A stretch of 64,000 bases of DNA from Microglena sp. YARC (Eukaryota; Chlorophyta; Chlorophyceae; Chlamydomonadales; Chlamydomonadaceae): the NCBI GenBank assembly GCA_022414725.1, contig CM039462.1, positions 117,569,966-117,633,965 on the forward strand. The letters run 5' to 3'. The translations under genes were made by a program, and so were the position numbers. The notes under the pieces were generated by a model, which made no database searches, was not told the DNA's origin, and saw only the letters and a program-made list of their open reading frames with translations. Of the stretch, positions 33,472-46,100 are shown one piece after another. Position 1 is the stretch's first letter, and the number at the start of each line of letters is the position of its first letter.

Positions 33472-34255
33472 ATCCACACACACACATACTGTAACCAATG
33501 CCTGGGTGGAACCAATGCCTGGGTGGAAACCAATACTGTAACCAATGCCTGGGTGGAAAACATGCTGTACGGCTGGGTGAAGTCTCGTACTTGTAGTATT
33601 CGTTTACTTCACTTGTAGCACTGTCTAGACAACCCTGACAGGAATTTGATGTACCAGTGCAAATTCACATTTGATCATCCGCCCAATTTATGTTTGCAAG
33701 GCTGACAGTTTTCCGTAGGAGGGAAAACTGTCCGCCCTGCAGACATAAATTTGATGTACAGGAGTAAATTTTATGTACATCTGTACATTAACAGGTGTAC
33801 ATTAAATGTACACCTGTTAATTCCTATTTGATGTACTGCCCAGTTTACGTCTGCAAGGCAGAAAGTTTTATGTAGAAGGGAAACCTATCCGCCCTGCAGA
33901 CAGAAATTTGATGTCCATGTTCTTGTTTGCTGTTGACTAGGGATAGGCAATATGATATCATGTAATCATACGATATCATATGATATCATGTCATCATACG
34001 ATATCATATGATGCCGACAGTCTGACTAGGCTTAATTTACCATTTATAAACCATATCATATGATGCCGGCAGTCTGACTAGGCTCAAGTTACCATTTACA
34101 TACGATATCATATGATGCAATTTGTATGAAATCATTTCATATTCGCCTTTGGTCAAAATCATGTGATTTGCCGGTCCCTACTGTTGACTGACTGCCTGTT
34201 TGCGTAGTTAATTATACCAGGCACACACAAGTACACACAAACACTCACACTCACA

Positions 34256-34313
<58 letters not shown>

Positions 34314-37300
34314 CACACACACACAAGTACACACACACACCAGTATGACTCACCGCGTGGTCAATCTAGAGGGTACTGTATGCGTAGTTAATTCTACCAG
34401 GCACTGTTTATTATTTGTTGCCCTGGTAGTACCTGCTCCGTGTAGGGAGTTCAACCACATGGGGCTGTACAATAGCGCAACCTGGGTGTGATCATGTTGG
34501 AGCCAATGGCACACCATTGGCTCCAACATGATCAACCCAGCACCATGACCCCCCACACACCACCACCACCATGACCCCACTGCCCCTACCCGCCACCAGT
34601 GCCCCAGCACCATGACCCCTTCCCACACACCACCACCACCACCACCATCATGACCCCACTGCCCCTACCCGCCACCAGTGCCCCAGCACCATGACCCCCC
34701 CACACACCACCACCACCACCACCACCACCGCCACCACCACCATGACCCCACTGCCCCTACCCGCCACCAGTGCCCCAGCACCATGACCCCCCACACACAC
34801 CACCACCACCACCACCACCATGACCCCACTGCCCCTACCCGCCACCAGTGCCCCAGCACCATGACCCCCCCCACACACCACCACCACCACCACCATGACC
34901 CCACTGCCCCTACCCGCCACCAGTGCCCCAGCACCATGACCCCCCCACACACACCACCACCACCATGACCCCACTGCACCTACCCGCCTCCAGTGCCCCA
35001 GCACCATGACCTCCCCCACACACACCACCACCACCACCACCACCATGACCCCACTGCACCTACCCACCACCAGTGCCTCCCTACACGGTGCTGGGTGTGA
35101 TCATGTTCAAGCCAATAGCACTGGCTGTGAGATGTGTGTGTCGCACTGGATTGTGTTTTGGCATGTGCAGGTCACTCACTCCACTCATTTACAGTTGTCT
35201 TGTTGGCCCCAGTGAAAGCAAAGTTGCCTTGTTGGCCCCAGTGAAAGCGATGTTGTCTTGTTGGTCCCAGTGCAAGCAAAGTTGTCTGGTTTGTCACAGT
35301 GCAAGCAAAGTTGCCTGGTTGGACCCAGTGCATGCAATGTAGTCTTGCTGGTACCAGTGCAAGCGATGTTGTCTTGTTGGTCCCAGTGCAAGCAAACAGG
35401 CTGGCCCCCTCAACCTAACGCCTTGTCATACGCACAGCCCAAAAAAGAAGCAGTGGCCTAGCAGGTTTTGAACGAAGAGTGGCGACGATGCGCTTGGTAT
35501 TATGCAGAAGGAACCGGAGCTATTTGATTAGTACCATGACGGGTTCATTCGATCCACTTATTCATGATTGTTTTGTTGGCCTCGCAGATTTTTGAACAAG
35601 GCGCTGTACACCCGGTGTGGCGACGATGCGCTGGGTATGATGCAAAAGGAACCAGAGCTATTTGAGCAGTACCATGACAAGTTCAGTCAATCCACTTAAA
35701 ATGTTTGTTTTGTTGGCCTCGCAGGTTTTTGAGCGAGGCGCTGTACACCCGAAGTGGCGACGATGCGCTGGGTATGATGCAAAAGGAACCGGAGCTATTT
35801 GAGGAGTACCATGACAAGTTAAGTCGATCCACTTCTAATGTTTGTTTTGTTGGCCTCGCAGGTTTTTGAACGAGGCGCTGTACACCCGGAGTGGCGACGA
35901 TGCGCTGGGTATGATGCAAAAGGAACCAGAGCTATTTGAGCAGTACCATGACGGGTTCAAGCAGCAGACGCTAAGTTGGCCTAAGCAGCCGCAGGACGTG
36001 GCTATCGAGTTCATGAAGGCCAAACCCGCAGACCTAGTGGTGGCTGACTTCGGATGTGGGGATGCCAGGCTGGCTGCCAGCGTAAAGCAGGTGATAGTGA
36101 TGTGTGTATGTTGCAGTCCAGGGGTAGCCAAACAGACTACAGGGACTTGCCCCCCCTCGAACAATCAAGACAGTTTTAGACTATCAGGAGGGGCTGGATT
36201 CAGATAAGAAGCCATAGCTTTTTTTCGTAGCAAGGCGGAGCTTTTTTTGTTTCATTGAAAGACACTTCTGGTAGCTATCAGGGATTTGGTGTCCTTCAAA
36301 GTTGGGCTCCTCGTAGCGATTCGGGTAGGCGGCCCGAAGGGCCGGCCTGGGGGGTACGGGGGGCGGGGCCGAGATTTGAGCCTTATGGTATCAGAAGGTT
36401 TGGCCAAAACAGGAAGTTAAGGGTACTTGGGGTCAAGGCCAAAACTAGCGTGGACTTCCTGAACACAGCAAAAACACAGGGTCCCCGTCGGTAAAACGAT
36501 TGTTTGGGGGTTAGTTCATCAGTGCTTTTCGTTTTGGCCCCTCCCGTCACAGTTGGGCAAGGGTACTTGACAAACCAAAATCAGTTTTTTTTTTTTTTCA
36601 GAATTCTGTAGTCCGGGTTGAGTAGCTACTTGGGCTACTCAATCCCGATCTCAGGATAGTTGCGTAGCCATCGCATGGCGGAGCGCCAAGCGCGGAGCCT
36701 GGGGGGGTCGGGGGGCTGCACGCGGCCGCACGTCGATATCGGGGGTGTCCAGGGGGGGGGGGTAACATTCAACAGAATGGCGACGCGTCGCCCAAAAAAA
36801 TAAACACTGCCCTAAACATCTACAAAGCAGCAAGGCAGTTTATCAACACGTCCAGGTCCTAGTTGTTGTGGTCGTGACAGTGCCAAGAATGTTGCATTCT
36901 TGTGGAACAAGTTGTGTTATGGTGCTTATGTATTCTTTCATTTGTTGAAGTCCCTTAAGCCTATTTGGCCTACCCCTGGACTGTAACAACATGCATACAT
37001 GGGATGAGTATATTTATTGTAGGAGTGTTGTGGTGATGTTATTGGTGTGGTGTTAGTATGGGTTTAATTTCTTTTAGGGGTGTTCTTATGTTTTTTGTTT
37101 TTTTGTTGTTGTGGTGCCTATTTGCACTCATGTTGTGATCACTAGCTTTATTTCTCGAGTTGGAGTTTCGAGGCTGATTACGTATCTCCTCTGAAGTACT
37201 GCCTTCTAGAAAGTGCGTTCCTTTGATCTAGTAGCATCTGCCCCCTAACGTCCTTTACCCCTAAACCCTGTCTAGTAGAAAGTACATTCCTTTGATCTTC

Positions 37301-38829
37301 TAGCATCTGCCCCCCTAAAGCCCTAAACCCTGTCTTGCAGAAAGTAAGTTCCTTTGATCTTCTAGCATCTGCCCCCATAAAGCCCTTCAACCCACAACCC
37401 TATCTTGCAGAAAGTACATTCCTTTGATCATTTAGCATCTGCCCCCTAAACCCCTTAAACCCTAACCCTGTCTTGCAGAAAGTAAATTTTTCTTTGATCT
37501 TCTAGCATCTGCCCCCCTAAACCCCTAAACCCTGTCTTGCAGAAAGTAAGTTCCTTGGATCTTGTAGCATCTGTCCCCCTGAACCCCTGAACCTCTAAAC
37601 CCTGTATTGCAGGAAGTACACTCCTTTGATCTTGTAGCATCTGCCCCCCTGAACCCTTAAACCCTATCTTGCAGAAAGTATGTTCATTTGATCTTGTAGC
37701 ATCTGCCCCCTAAACCCTAAACCCTGTCTTGCAGTGAGTACACTCCTTTGATCTTGTAGCATCTGCCCCCTAAACCCCTTAACCCCTACACTCTGTCTTG
37801 CAGAAAGTACACTCCTTTGATCTTGTAGCATCTGCCCCCGGGGTGATTGCCTGCAACATGGCCGCAGTGCCTCTGGAGAACGCATCTGTAGATGTCGCCA
37901 TCTTCTCCTTAGCTCTCATGGGAATCGACTACGGCAAGTTTTTGGCGGAGGCAGCGAGGGTGGTCCGGCACAAGGGATGGCTGTGGATTGCCGAGGTGGG
38001 TAATGAGCACTGTTTTTTTGTGTGCAGCATGTTGCAAATTTAGCGACTTGGTGCGACCCCAGAGCAACGCGCTGCCCTACGAACCCCCTGGGTCTCGATG
38101 CTCTGCCCTATTTCGTGCTATGCCACAAGCCTGGTATCAGGTTTGCGTCGCAATTTTTGCTATACAACTGGGCCTACAGAAAGCTGGAAAAACAAGTCCT
38201 AGGGAAAACATTGGCAGGGAGTGTTGGCTATAGTAGCGACAGGTGGCACTGGGATCAAGTGAAGCAGACCGAAGCCAGGGTTTACGACAGGGCCAGGGGC
38301 CAGTGAGGGTCAGGGTTACTTGCGGACAACACAACAGACAGACAACCGGACAATGGGGTGACTCTGGGGGATCCTGCCCCCAGAAGTGGGGCTCTGCCAA
38401 AACAGAGTGGGTGGTGAGTGCTAATGGATGTGATGGTGGTTGGCCCCAGTGCAAACGAACGGACTGGCCTCCTCAACCTCACGTCTCGTAAGAAGGCGTA
38501 CTTTTATAGCTATAACTATACATTGCTGGCTGGAGCCATCTTACATAGTTCAAGTTTAATGATACAATGCATACAAATAAATATAACTGTTTTCTTGCAA
38601 CCTACAGGTCCGTAGTCGGTTTGTCGCTGACCCTAAGGATGGGAAGCAAGGAGATGACTTTGCGCCATTCTTGAAGTGTGTCTTCAAACTAGGTTTTCAT
38701 TTGGTGAAGAAAGAGGCTTCAAACAAGATGTTTGTGACGTTTGTTCTTAGAAAGCAACAGCCCACACCTCCAGGGGGGGCTGACCTCCCATGGCCTGAGC
38801 TGAAGGCATGTGTATACAAGAAGCGGTGA
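31151..38829 (+). CDS. RRP8: RRP8-type nucleolar rRNA adenine N1-methyltransferase
   Basis: Exons 31151-31277, 31598-33308, 35862-36090, 37804-37995 and 38608-38829 join in phase to 826 codons plus TGA. RRP8 (human nucleomethylin) is an S-adenosylmethionine-dependent Rossmann methyltransferase making m1A in large-subunit rRNA. The C-terminal ~215 residues carry the family signature: GGQFRFLNEALYT at the domain entrance, ELFEQYHDGFKQQ, motif I VVADFGCGDARLA (about residues 673-684), SFDLVAS, NMAAVPLENASVDVAIFSLA, LMG, and the terminal ACVYKKR. The N-terminal ~610 residues are Lys/Ala/Pro-rich and presumably disordered, with two peptide-repeat blocks: about five units of KTAPAPGAAGANxTPAPSGG (about residues 275-360) and about five of KLATPQPLASGG-type (about 430-567). 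The start is the first ATG of a short acidic exon whose split Ala codon fits exon 2. TAA just after the 33308 donor would otherwise end the frame. Confidence 0.93.
33352..33471. repeat. inverted homopolymers G23 ... C30
   Basis: A 23-G run (33352-33374) and a 30-C run (33442-33471) flank 67 bp, starting 43 bp inside RRP8 intron 2. The intervening AACATGCTGTACGGCTGGGT is repeated at about 33558. Confidence 0.85.
33787..33821. repeat. perfect 35-bp palindrome
   Basis: 17-bp arms ATTAACAGGTGTACATT around one base. It is the centre of a larger diverged inverted repeat (about 33640-33920) with TTTGATGTAC and CCGCCCTGCAGAC motifs in both halves. Confidence 0.85.
33938..34180. mobile_element. hAT-like MITE, family 1 (243 bp)
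   Basis: Ends TAGGGATAGGCAATATGAT and its inverse; perfect 8-bp target duplication CTGTTGAC at 33930-33937 and 34181-34188. The interior holds repeated ATATCATATGATGCCGRCAG and TCTGACTAGGCT blocks. It lies in RRP8 intron 2. Confidence 0.93.
34215..35090. repeat. (CA)n tract and ~70-90-bp CACCAC satellite
   Basis: (CA)n lies at about 34256-34330. Then about seven units of CCACTGCCCCTACCCGCC, CAGTGCCCCAGCACCATGAC and (CAC)n run from 34545 to 35075. Frames on both strands are artefacts. All of it lies inside RRP8 intron 2. Confidence 0.9.
35200..35460 (+). repeat. ~37-bp tandem repeat (TTGTCTTGTTGGYCCCAGTG)
   Basis: About six units of CAAGCAAAGTTG and TCTTGTTGGTCCCAGTG, merging into the GCAAACAGGCTGGCCCCCTC dispersed module near 35392-35430. 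Confidence 0.75.
35461..35861 (+). repeat. three tandem copies of RRP8 exon 3 head plus acceptor
   Basis: Exon-like copies begin after ctcgcag or gcag at about 35465, 35588 and 35725; the real exon begins at 35862. Spacing is 137 bp for the last two steps (the first copy has an internal deletion). Each repeats ~100 bp of coding sequence (GCTGTACACCCG, GATGCGCTGGGTAT, GAGCTATTTGA) followed by the intron's own end. The copies lack a usable continuation, so they are pseudo-exons. Confidence 0.92.
36606..36800 (+). repeat. dispersed repeat with TTGAGTAGCTACTTGGGCTA hairpin
   Basis: Shared with 59137-59330 and 60875-61025, and partly with 58628-58760 and 7120-7215: TAGCCATCGCATGGCGGAG, AAGCGCGGAGCC, a poly-G stretch and GGCGACGCGTCGC. 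In RRP8 intron 3. A reverse CCAGGGGTAGCC element precedes it (36484-36575). Confidence 0.7.
37190..37803 (+). repeat. ~65-bp tandem array of RRP8 exon 4 acceptor plus exon head
   Basis: Nine degenerate copies of tcttgcag + AAAGTACACTCCTTTGATCT + TGTAGCATCTGCCCC, joined by CCCTAAACCCTAAACCC-like sequence, precede the real exon at 37804 (KVHSFDLVAS..). Most copies keep an intact AG, giving a ladder of decoy acceptors. Confidence 0.93.
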
Positions 38830-40983
38830 TTCCTCTACATTATTCGATGTACAATAAACAAGAGAATAGTGCGAAGTTGCCCTTGTTTATACATGACTGT
38901 TGGAAGAGATTGGATCAAGTTTTTTTGATCACAACTCTTGGATCTGAATTCAGAATTCTTAGATCTGAATTGTTGACGGTTTATTGTCGAAGTCGAGGAG
39001 CAGCCAAGTTGCTGGCTAAATTGGGTTGGTACATGGGCTTTCAGCCAACTCTGGGCTGCTCACCGTCTTCCGATGCCAAGTTCCCCTGTGCGATACCCAC
39101 AGAAACAGGAAGCCAACTATGCGGAGTATACAGGTTTAAGACTTGTCCAGGGCAAATGCTGGCTGGAGCCATGCAACCAAGTTCAGGTTCAAGAAGCGGT
39201 CAATTAAAGGTTCCATTTAACGCTTGAGGTGACGAGCTGCCTGGAAGCTGAAGCCATCCAAATTTGTAACAGCCTTTTGATCGAAGAAATACAAGACTTA
39301 CCGTATTTATACCGGACAAATTCTCACCAGTTCACATTTGAGCATCGCAATTGAAGAAAAGGAGCTATGGTTGGGCCAAATACGGTATATACAATTGACG
39401 GTTAACAATTTGATTAAAGGGTGCATTGAGCTAACATTTCAAATTTGAACCACTTAGACATGTGCGCATACATAGGTTTCCTAGCAGAATTGTCGTCAAA
39501 AAATCGAGGCGAAACATGGAAGCATCACAATGGACGAAACATTCCCATAGGGCACTTGTGCTTTAATTAGCACACGGAGCGCACCCTCCCAAGCCCGTCA
39601 CCTGGGAGGGCAGGCCCAAGCGTGGAGGTGCAGGCCCGTGCCGGTGAAGCCCGTGCGTGGGGTGGGTCGGGGAAAGCCACGCCAACTGCCCTTGCCCGTG
39701 ACCCGATGCATAATTAGCCCACGGAGTTCACCTCAGGGCCGTGCACCTGAGGGCCGTGCGTGGGGTTGGCAGGGGCAAGCCACGCCACCTGCCGCTGGCC
39801 AAAACCTCGATTGCTCCCGCGAGTGCACCAGTCGGTACGTGAAGTTGGCGTTGAGGAGTGAGCTGGACGGGACGTACCGTTCAACTCTGGGCTCGGCCCA
39901 AACATGCAATACCTTGTAAAAAATCCTTAAAATCAACCAGACCCCTGATTGGTCTCAATTTTCTTGCATCAAATTCTTAAAAATAAATCCAATCTACATA
40001 TATGAATTTCATTACATAACAGGAACGTTCAATACTGCTTACAAATCAACAACCCTTCAAAAACTCTCTTAATCGTCACTTTATAGTCAACAAAGCTGCA
40101 ACATCCATCGATTCAATGAAATTCAATTACATCAAATTTAATAAAAAATAATCCGAATCGAGTTGATAAAATGTAAAACAATTAAAAGCATTCAAATCAC
40201 ATTCATTAAATTAAATTGAAAGGAATAAATATAATTAAAATAACACAACATTAAATACAATTAATTTAAAATCAATTAAAATCAATTGAATTCAGAATTA
40301 AATTAATTTCATTCGGGACGATCCTCCAGGCGCCCTTCTTGATAAGAATACTTAGATTTTGATGCCGAACACGGCGAGCAGCCAAACTGCTGGCTGAAGC
40401 TATGGAACCAAGTTCAAGTTCAAGTTCGGATTTTGATTGTTTGGATGATGAGAACGATTACATTTCCCCCGCATTTTCCTCCTTATTGTTTTACTGTCGA
40501 AGGCAGGCAAGGTCGTCGTCAACCTCGATGGTAGCTTGTCCAGTTGAGGTAGGAGACCGCTCCCCACCCGCGTACGACGGGCTCCCTTAACACCACGCCC
40601 CATCAGGCGTTATCATTACTGCCGAAGGCGGCTAGCAGTCAAATTGCTGGCTGAAGCTATGGAACCAAGTTCAAGTTCAAGTTCAGATTTTGATTGTTTA
40701 GATGATGAGAACGATTACATTTTCCCCGCATTTTCCTCCTTACTAGTTTACTGTCGAAGGCGGCTAGCAGTCAAATTGCTGCTTGGTGGACCAAGTACCA
40801 AGGTCGAGTTCGAGTATTCTTTTTTAGTCAAATTCGAGGATGTGGGAGGATTTGTATGTTAAAGGAAGATTGGATACTTCGATAAGGTAGCCCTAGCTCA
40901 CGAAGCCTTACTGAATTCGAGAAAAAAGAATCCGAACCTGATTTCCCAATCTGAGAGCAAAATGATTCCTCTACAATACCTGA
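38830..40983. other. intergenic: SINE modules and AT-rich DNA
   Basis: SINE 3' modules lie at 39155-39195, 40360-40428 and 40616-40686, with fragments near 38990 and 40750. A GC-rich near-direct duplication is at about 39590-39800 (GCCCGTGCGTGGGGT, AAGCCACGCCA). A TACCGTATTT...AAATACGGTA inverted repeat lies at about 39300-39393. AT-rich sequence at 39900-40320 holds no gene. Confidence 0.6.
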
Positions 40984-41082
40984 AATTGAAATTGAAATTG
41001 TTACATCCGTGTAATGCAGTCACTCACAGGACGTGAGAATAAGGACACCACGGCATAATCCGGAGCTAGCAGTATTCACCGT
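40984..41082 (-). mobile_element. 5'-truncated LINE 3' end (99 bp)
   Basis: Same 3' end as 824-926, with AATTGAAATTG tail. Perfect 14-bp target duplication TCTACAATACCTGA at 40970-40983 and 41083-41096. Confidence 0.9.
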
Positions 41083-41096
41083 TCTACAATACCTGA

Positions 41097-43157
41097 TGTA
41101 GTGATGTACAACCCAGAAGTTGAAGGTCGAGAGAAACTCCCTCTGTTCATCCATAAATGTATGTAGAGACTGTATTAGCCTTTTTTGTAGATGTATGATT
41201 ATATATGTATATATGATTATATATGTATGTTTTTTCGGTGCTTTTATCGTTCAGCAGAAGAGGAGGGGAAAAACAAAAGTGATTAAATCGCGTTTACAAT
41301 TTTCTGGTATTTTTTATTGATGTCGAAGACGGCGAGCAGCCAAATTGCTGGCTGAAGCTATGTAACTAAGTTCAAGTTCAAGTAGCACTACCTCCCAGGC
41401 CACTATGAATCATCAAATTATATGTTTTAAACCTCAGTATTTAACTATTTGTAATCAGTTACATCGTTTGCTGCTCGTCCTGTAAAAGACGGCCGCTGGG
41501 CAGGCTGTAGGCTTGCAAACAAGATCAAGTTCTTGGAAACGGAAACAAGATCACAAGCCGTTGAAACATCCAAAGTGTTACATGGCCAGCAGGGTCAATT
41601 AAAGTCTAAAACCAAAATCTGAGCACCTGCTAGTCTAAGAGCACTTAACCACCTTGAGTCTGTTAAAGGAGCAAAACTGCAAAACAGGAGCAGGAACAAA
41701 ACTTGTAAGGGCAAGGGGGGGGGCAGTGAAGCCCTTACATCTACTGCACACGAGTACATGAAGTTGCACCGAGGTAAATAGCATATTAATATAATCAGCT
41801 GCAGACAAATAATGAAGAAAGAATGAGGCGCCATAGGTACAGAAAAATAATGGAGGCCTTGTGTACAGTTGTACATCCCGATAATTGTAGGTACAGGACT
41901 TAGCCTGAAGGACCCAACACGGGTGGTACTAAAATACACCTAAAATAGGGTGACCTTGGAAGACGTCAGTAAGGCTGGGGGGCGGGGCCCAAACCCTCCA
42001 GACGGGGACCCAACGTCACGTTGAAGGCATGCTTTATTACTGCCCACCCAACATCATGTTGGATGCATGCTTTATTACTGCTCACCCAACATCAAGTTGA
42101 AGGCATGCTTTATTACTGCCCACCCAACGTCATGTTCTCTATTACGGCTCACCCAACATGCTGCGCTGAACCCTCGTATAATGTGTCACGGGGTCGTCTG
42201 CAGAATACGACCTATCAATGAAGATATTGAATGAAAGAATGAATAAGTGAATGAATACTGAGCTGAGATACAGGTGCAAAGTGCAGTGTTTTGGGGGTGA
42301 TTTGAGGAGGCTGCGGAATGTTTGCACCAGAATAAAAGCGTGCAGCGCTGCTCAATACACCACTCAGCTCATAACGATCCCAACTACCCCTCTGATGAAA
42401 AGAATATGGTGTGTCCATGATGATGTGGTCTAACAGAGAGGCTGCTGCATTGGAGTGGCTGTCATCTCAACTTTCAGGCACACAAGCTAGCTTCTAGTTG
42501 GGCCCAAGGATGGGTGAAGGGATCTGCCTAGAAGCTGCCATGTGTTCCCCCCTAAAAGGAAACAGTGGTGCTGATATCAAAAGCTCCATATGCATCGTAT
42601 AAGAATCTGCCTAGACAATCATTGAATCATTGTGATCATCGTTCAATGATCGACCTAGACCATCAAGACCAAGGACGGCCAAGCAGAACCTTTTTTGTCC
42701 ACACACTGTACATCTAGGGTATATGCACAGACAATCCTTGTAAAAGGCAATTTTAAGTACAATGTAGATGCAGTCCATCCACCCCAATATCTGTACATGT
42801 AAATGCGCAAACAAAACCTTGTACTGTGCGATGGTCACTACAAAATAGATGCAGTCCAGACACCCTATGCCAGAACGTGTGCAAGCAAGATCAGCCAATC
42901 ACAACTTCACGTCGTGTATGCAGCAGCTATTAGTAAGTCCTTGATATCAGATACCTGCTTTGCAGCAGTATAGGAACTAGGGCATTGTATGTTTGTTCCA
43001 GTCCCGGGGGTAGCTAATTTGGCTATATGAACTTGCAAGGGCAGAAGTACTTCATCCCAGGCAAACTTGCTGAGGGGGAGGAGATGAGGGATTCACTCAG
43101 GCAAATTTCACCCAGGCAAACTTGCTGAGGGGGAGGAGATGATCAGCAGCTCCATCA
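41097..43157. other. intergenic between convergent RRP8 and kinase genes
   Basis: Contains a SINE 3' module (41320-41386), a ~37-bp tandem repeat of GCATGCTTTATTACTGC with CACCCAACATCA (42010-42165, 4 units), a variant family-2 MITE fragment (42455-42560) and two copies of GCAAACTTGCTGAGGGGGAG (43060-43142). No exon seen. Confidence 0.55.
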
Positions 43158-46100
43158 TCACTTCCCCTTGGGCTGCTGCTGCCTCAGGTGAAACATCATC
43201 CTCGCCTTGATCCCCGGCCCAGAGGGGTGGGGGCTGGGGGGTACATCATCACAGCCTAGTCGCTTGCCGAACTGCATCAAAGCAGATAGCCCCTCAGGCT
43301 TCCTTGGAGTATGCATGACCTGAGCAGTGGCATCCACCGTTTCAGGCCTGTCGGAGTCGTTTACCTCTGGCTCAGAAAGGGCTGGTCGCAAAGACATGGC
43401 TGCATTAACAGCAGCAGCAGTCTTCTCAGCAGTATGGGGTGAGACCGGGACAGAGGCAGAGGGCACTTTGTTTGGCTCCCCACCCCGAGTGGAGGCCCCT
43501 GACAGAGGATGGATGCATGGCTGCTGCAGCATCTTGGTCACATGAGCTGCCGCTGACTTCTCCCCACCATTACTCTTCTCGTAGCTGATGCCACTCGACT
43601 GGGTCCTCCCCATACTGCTCTGGTGCTGAGGGCGGGATGAGGGGATACGCGAAGGAGGGGCCTGGGCGGTGCTGGTCTGTGCGGAGGTCTTGCTTGGATC
43701 CTGGAACAGGGCCTTCTTGACCGGACGTAGAGGGAGGGCCATGAGCAGCTCCTCCTTAGAAGTGCGGTGACCCTCTGCATGATTGATGGCCTTCGTCAAG
43801 TTGTGCTGGACCCTGCTCAAAGTATGAGGTGGAGAGGTGGGTTAGTGGTCTTGTGTAGTGGGCTTTGAGGAGCATGGGCATTAGTGGGCATGATTGGTGG
43901 ATGATCGAAAAGAAACCCTGTTGGACATATGTTGCTGTAGTTTTGTTTGTTTTTAGAAGAAAAAGAAACAAATAGGAGCTCAGTGGCTGTCTTACCAAGG
44001 GTGCTCCAACAGTGTGTTAGCATCTGGACGCTTCTTGGGGTCCTTGATGAGGGCACACTTGACAAAGTCACACCACTCAGCGGTGCAAGCCAAGGGGAAC
44101 TTGAGGTGGTCACTGTACATGATGAGGGAGGCAGTCTGGGATTCATCCTCAACCTCAAAAGGGGGCTTGCCACAGACCAGCTCGTAGGCTAGGACACCCA
44201 CTGCCCAGATGTCCACCTTGCTAGTGTAGGGCTTGATGTTCTTGGCGGAGAGCAGAGATAGTTCTACTGACGGGGACTCCTGCAGCTGGCTGGCTGGGTT
44301 TTTCAACACCTGGGTGGGGTGGGGTGGGGTGGAGAATGGGACACCTTTTTACATTTGTTCTTCATTACAGTTTCAATCCTATGATGGAACAAAGCAGGTC
44401 CCTTATATTATGTCATTTCCCTGAGACTGTATTCTGTATGAATCTTTGATGTGCTAATCCAGGATTTTGAATCTCAGAGAGCGCCCACCTCAGTTGCCAT
44501 CCAGTTCTGGGTGTAGGGGTCAGGGTTTAGAATGTGGGGTTTGCTCACCTCAGGTGCCATCTAGTTCCGGGTTTAGGGTTCAGGGTCCAGAATGTAGGGT
44601 TTGTTCACCTCAGGTGCCATGTGGTCCCGGGTTTAGGGTTTAAGGTTCAGAATGTAGGGTTTGCTCACCTCAGGTGCCATGTGGTCCCGGGTTTAGGGTT
44701 TAAGGTTTAGAATGTAGGGTTTGCTCACCTCAGGTGCCATGTGGTCCCGGGTTTAGGGTTTAAGGTTCAGAATGTAGGGTTTGCTCACCTCAGGTGCCAT
44801 GTAGTTCTGGGTTTAGGGTTTAAGGTTTAGAATGTGGGGTTAGCTCACCTTAGGTGCCATGTAGTCCAGTGTTCCAGAGCGACTGAAGGGGAGCTCCTCC
44901 TTAAAGTTGATTGCAAGGCTTCAGTCTCCCAACTCATTTCCCAGTGACTGTATTATATATGAATCTTTCGTGTGTTTACCCAGGATTTTGAACCTCAGAG
45001 AGCGCCCACCTCAGTTGCCATCTAGTTCCAGGTTTAAGGTTTAGGGTTTGCTCACCTCAGGTGCCATGTAGTCCAGTGTTCCAGAGCGACTGAAGGGAAG
45101 CTCCTCCTCAAAATTGATTGCAAGGCCCCAGTCTCCCAACCTCAGCTTTCCCTTTCGTGAAAGGAAAATGTTCTCAGGCTTGATGTCTCGATGCATCATT
45201 CGCAAGGAGTGGCACTTCTCCAACACACGCAGCAGAGGGGCGATGATCTGCATTGCATCACAATGTTCATGGGTCAAGACGCTTGAGCAGGGCAGGGTGG
45301 ACATCCCTAGGGGTGAATGTCCCTATATAATATAATATATATATATATATATCCCTAGAGGTGAATATCCCCAGGTAGTGTGTTCTATAATACCAGTATG
45401 TGTTATGTGATATCAGTCCGTCAAGCAGTTGGAACCTTCAGAGACCAATATAGGGCACTATGATGATGATGATCATCATCACCGCCACCACCACCACAAT
45501 CTGCATTGATGAACTGACGCAGATGCAGTACAAGAAAATAATGATGCTGAGGCAGTACAAGTAAGTGCTGATGCAGATGCAGTACACAAAACAACTGATG
45601 CAGATGCAGTACAAGAAAATACTGATGCTGATGCAGTACAAGTAAGTGCTGATGCAGATGCAGTACACCAAACAACTGATGCAGATGCAGTACAAGAAAG
45701 TGCTGATGCAGATGCAGTACAGGAAACAACTGATGCTTATGCAGTACAAGAAACAATTCCCCAGCCTGCCATGTGATCCCCATTGCCAATGAGCTGCTAA
45801 GCTTACACAATCCATTAATTGCCAATGAGCTGCTAAGCTTACACAATCCATTCATTGCCAGAGATCACCTATCGACTAGCCCAACTTAGTCACATGCCGT
45901 CGTACCTCGACACAAACGTAGTGCTCATCAAGCTTCCCACCACGCATGAGCAGGTGCTTGAAGAGGTCTCCACCCTCGCAGAACTCCATGATGAGATAGA
46001 TGTTGTCATCGTCTGCAAAGCAGGAGTACAGCTCCGCCACATAGGGCCCTGTCATAAGCATCATGGTCTTTACCTGCACACCAAAGGGAGAAGCTTAGTT

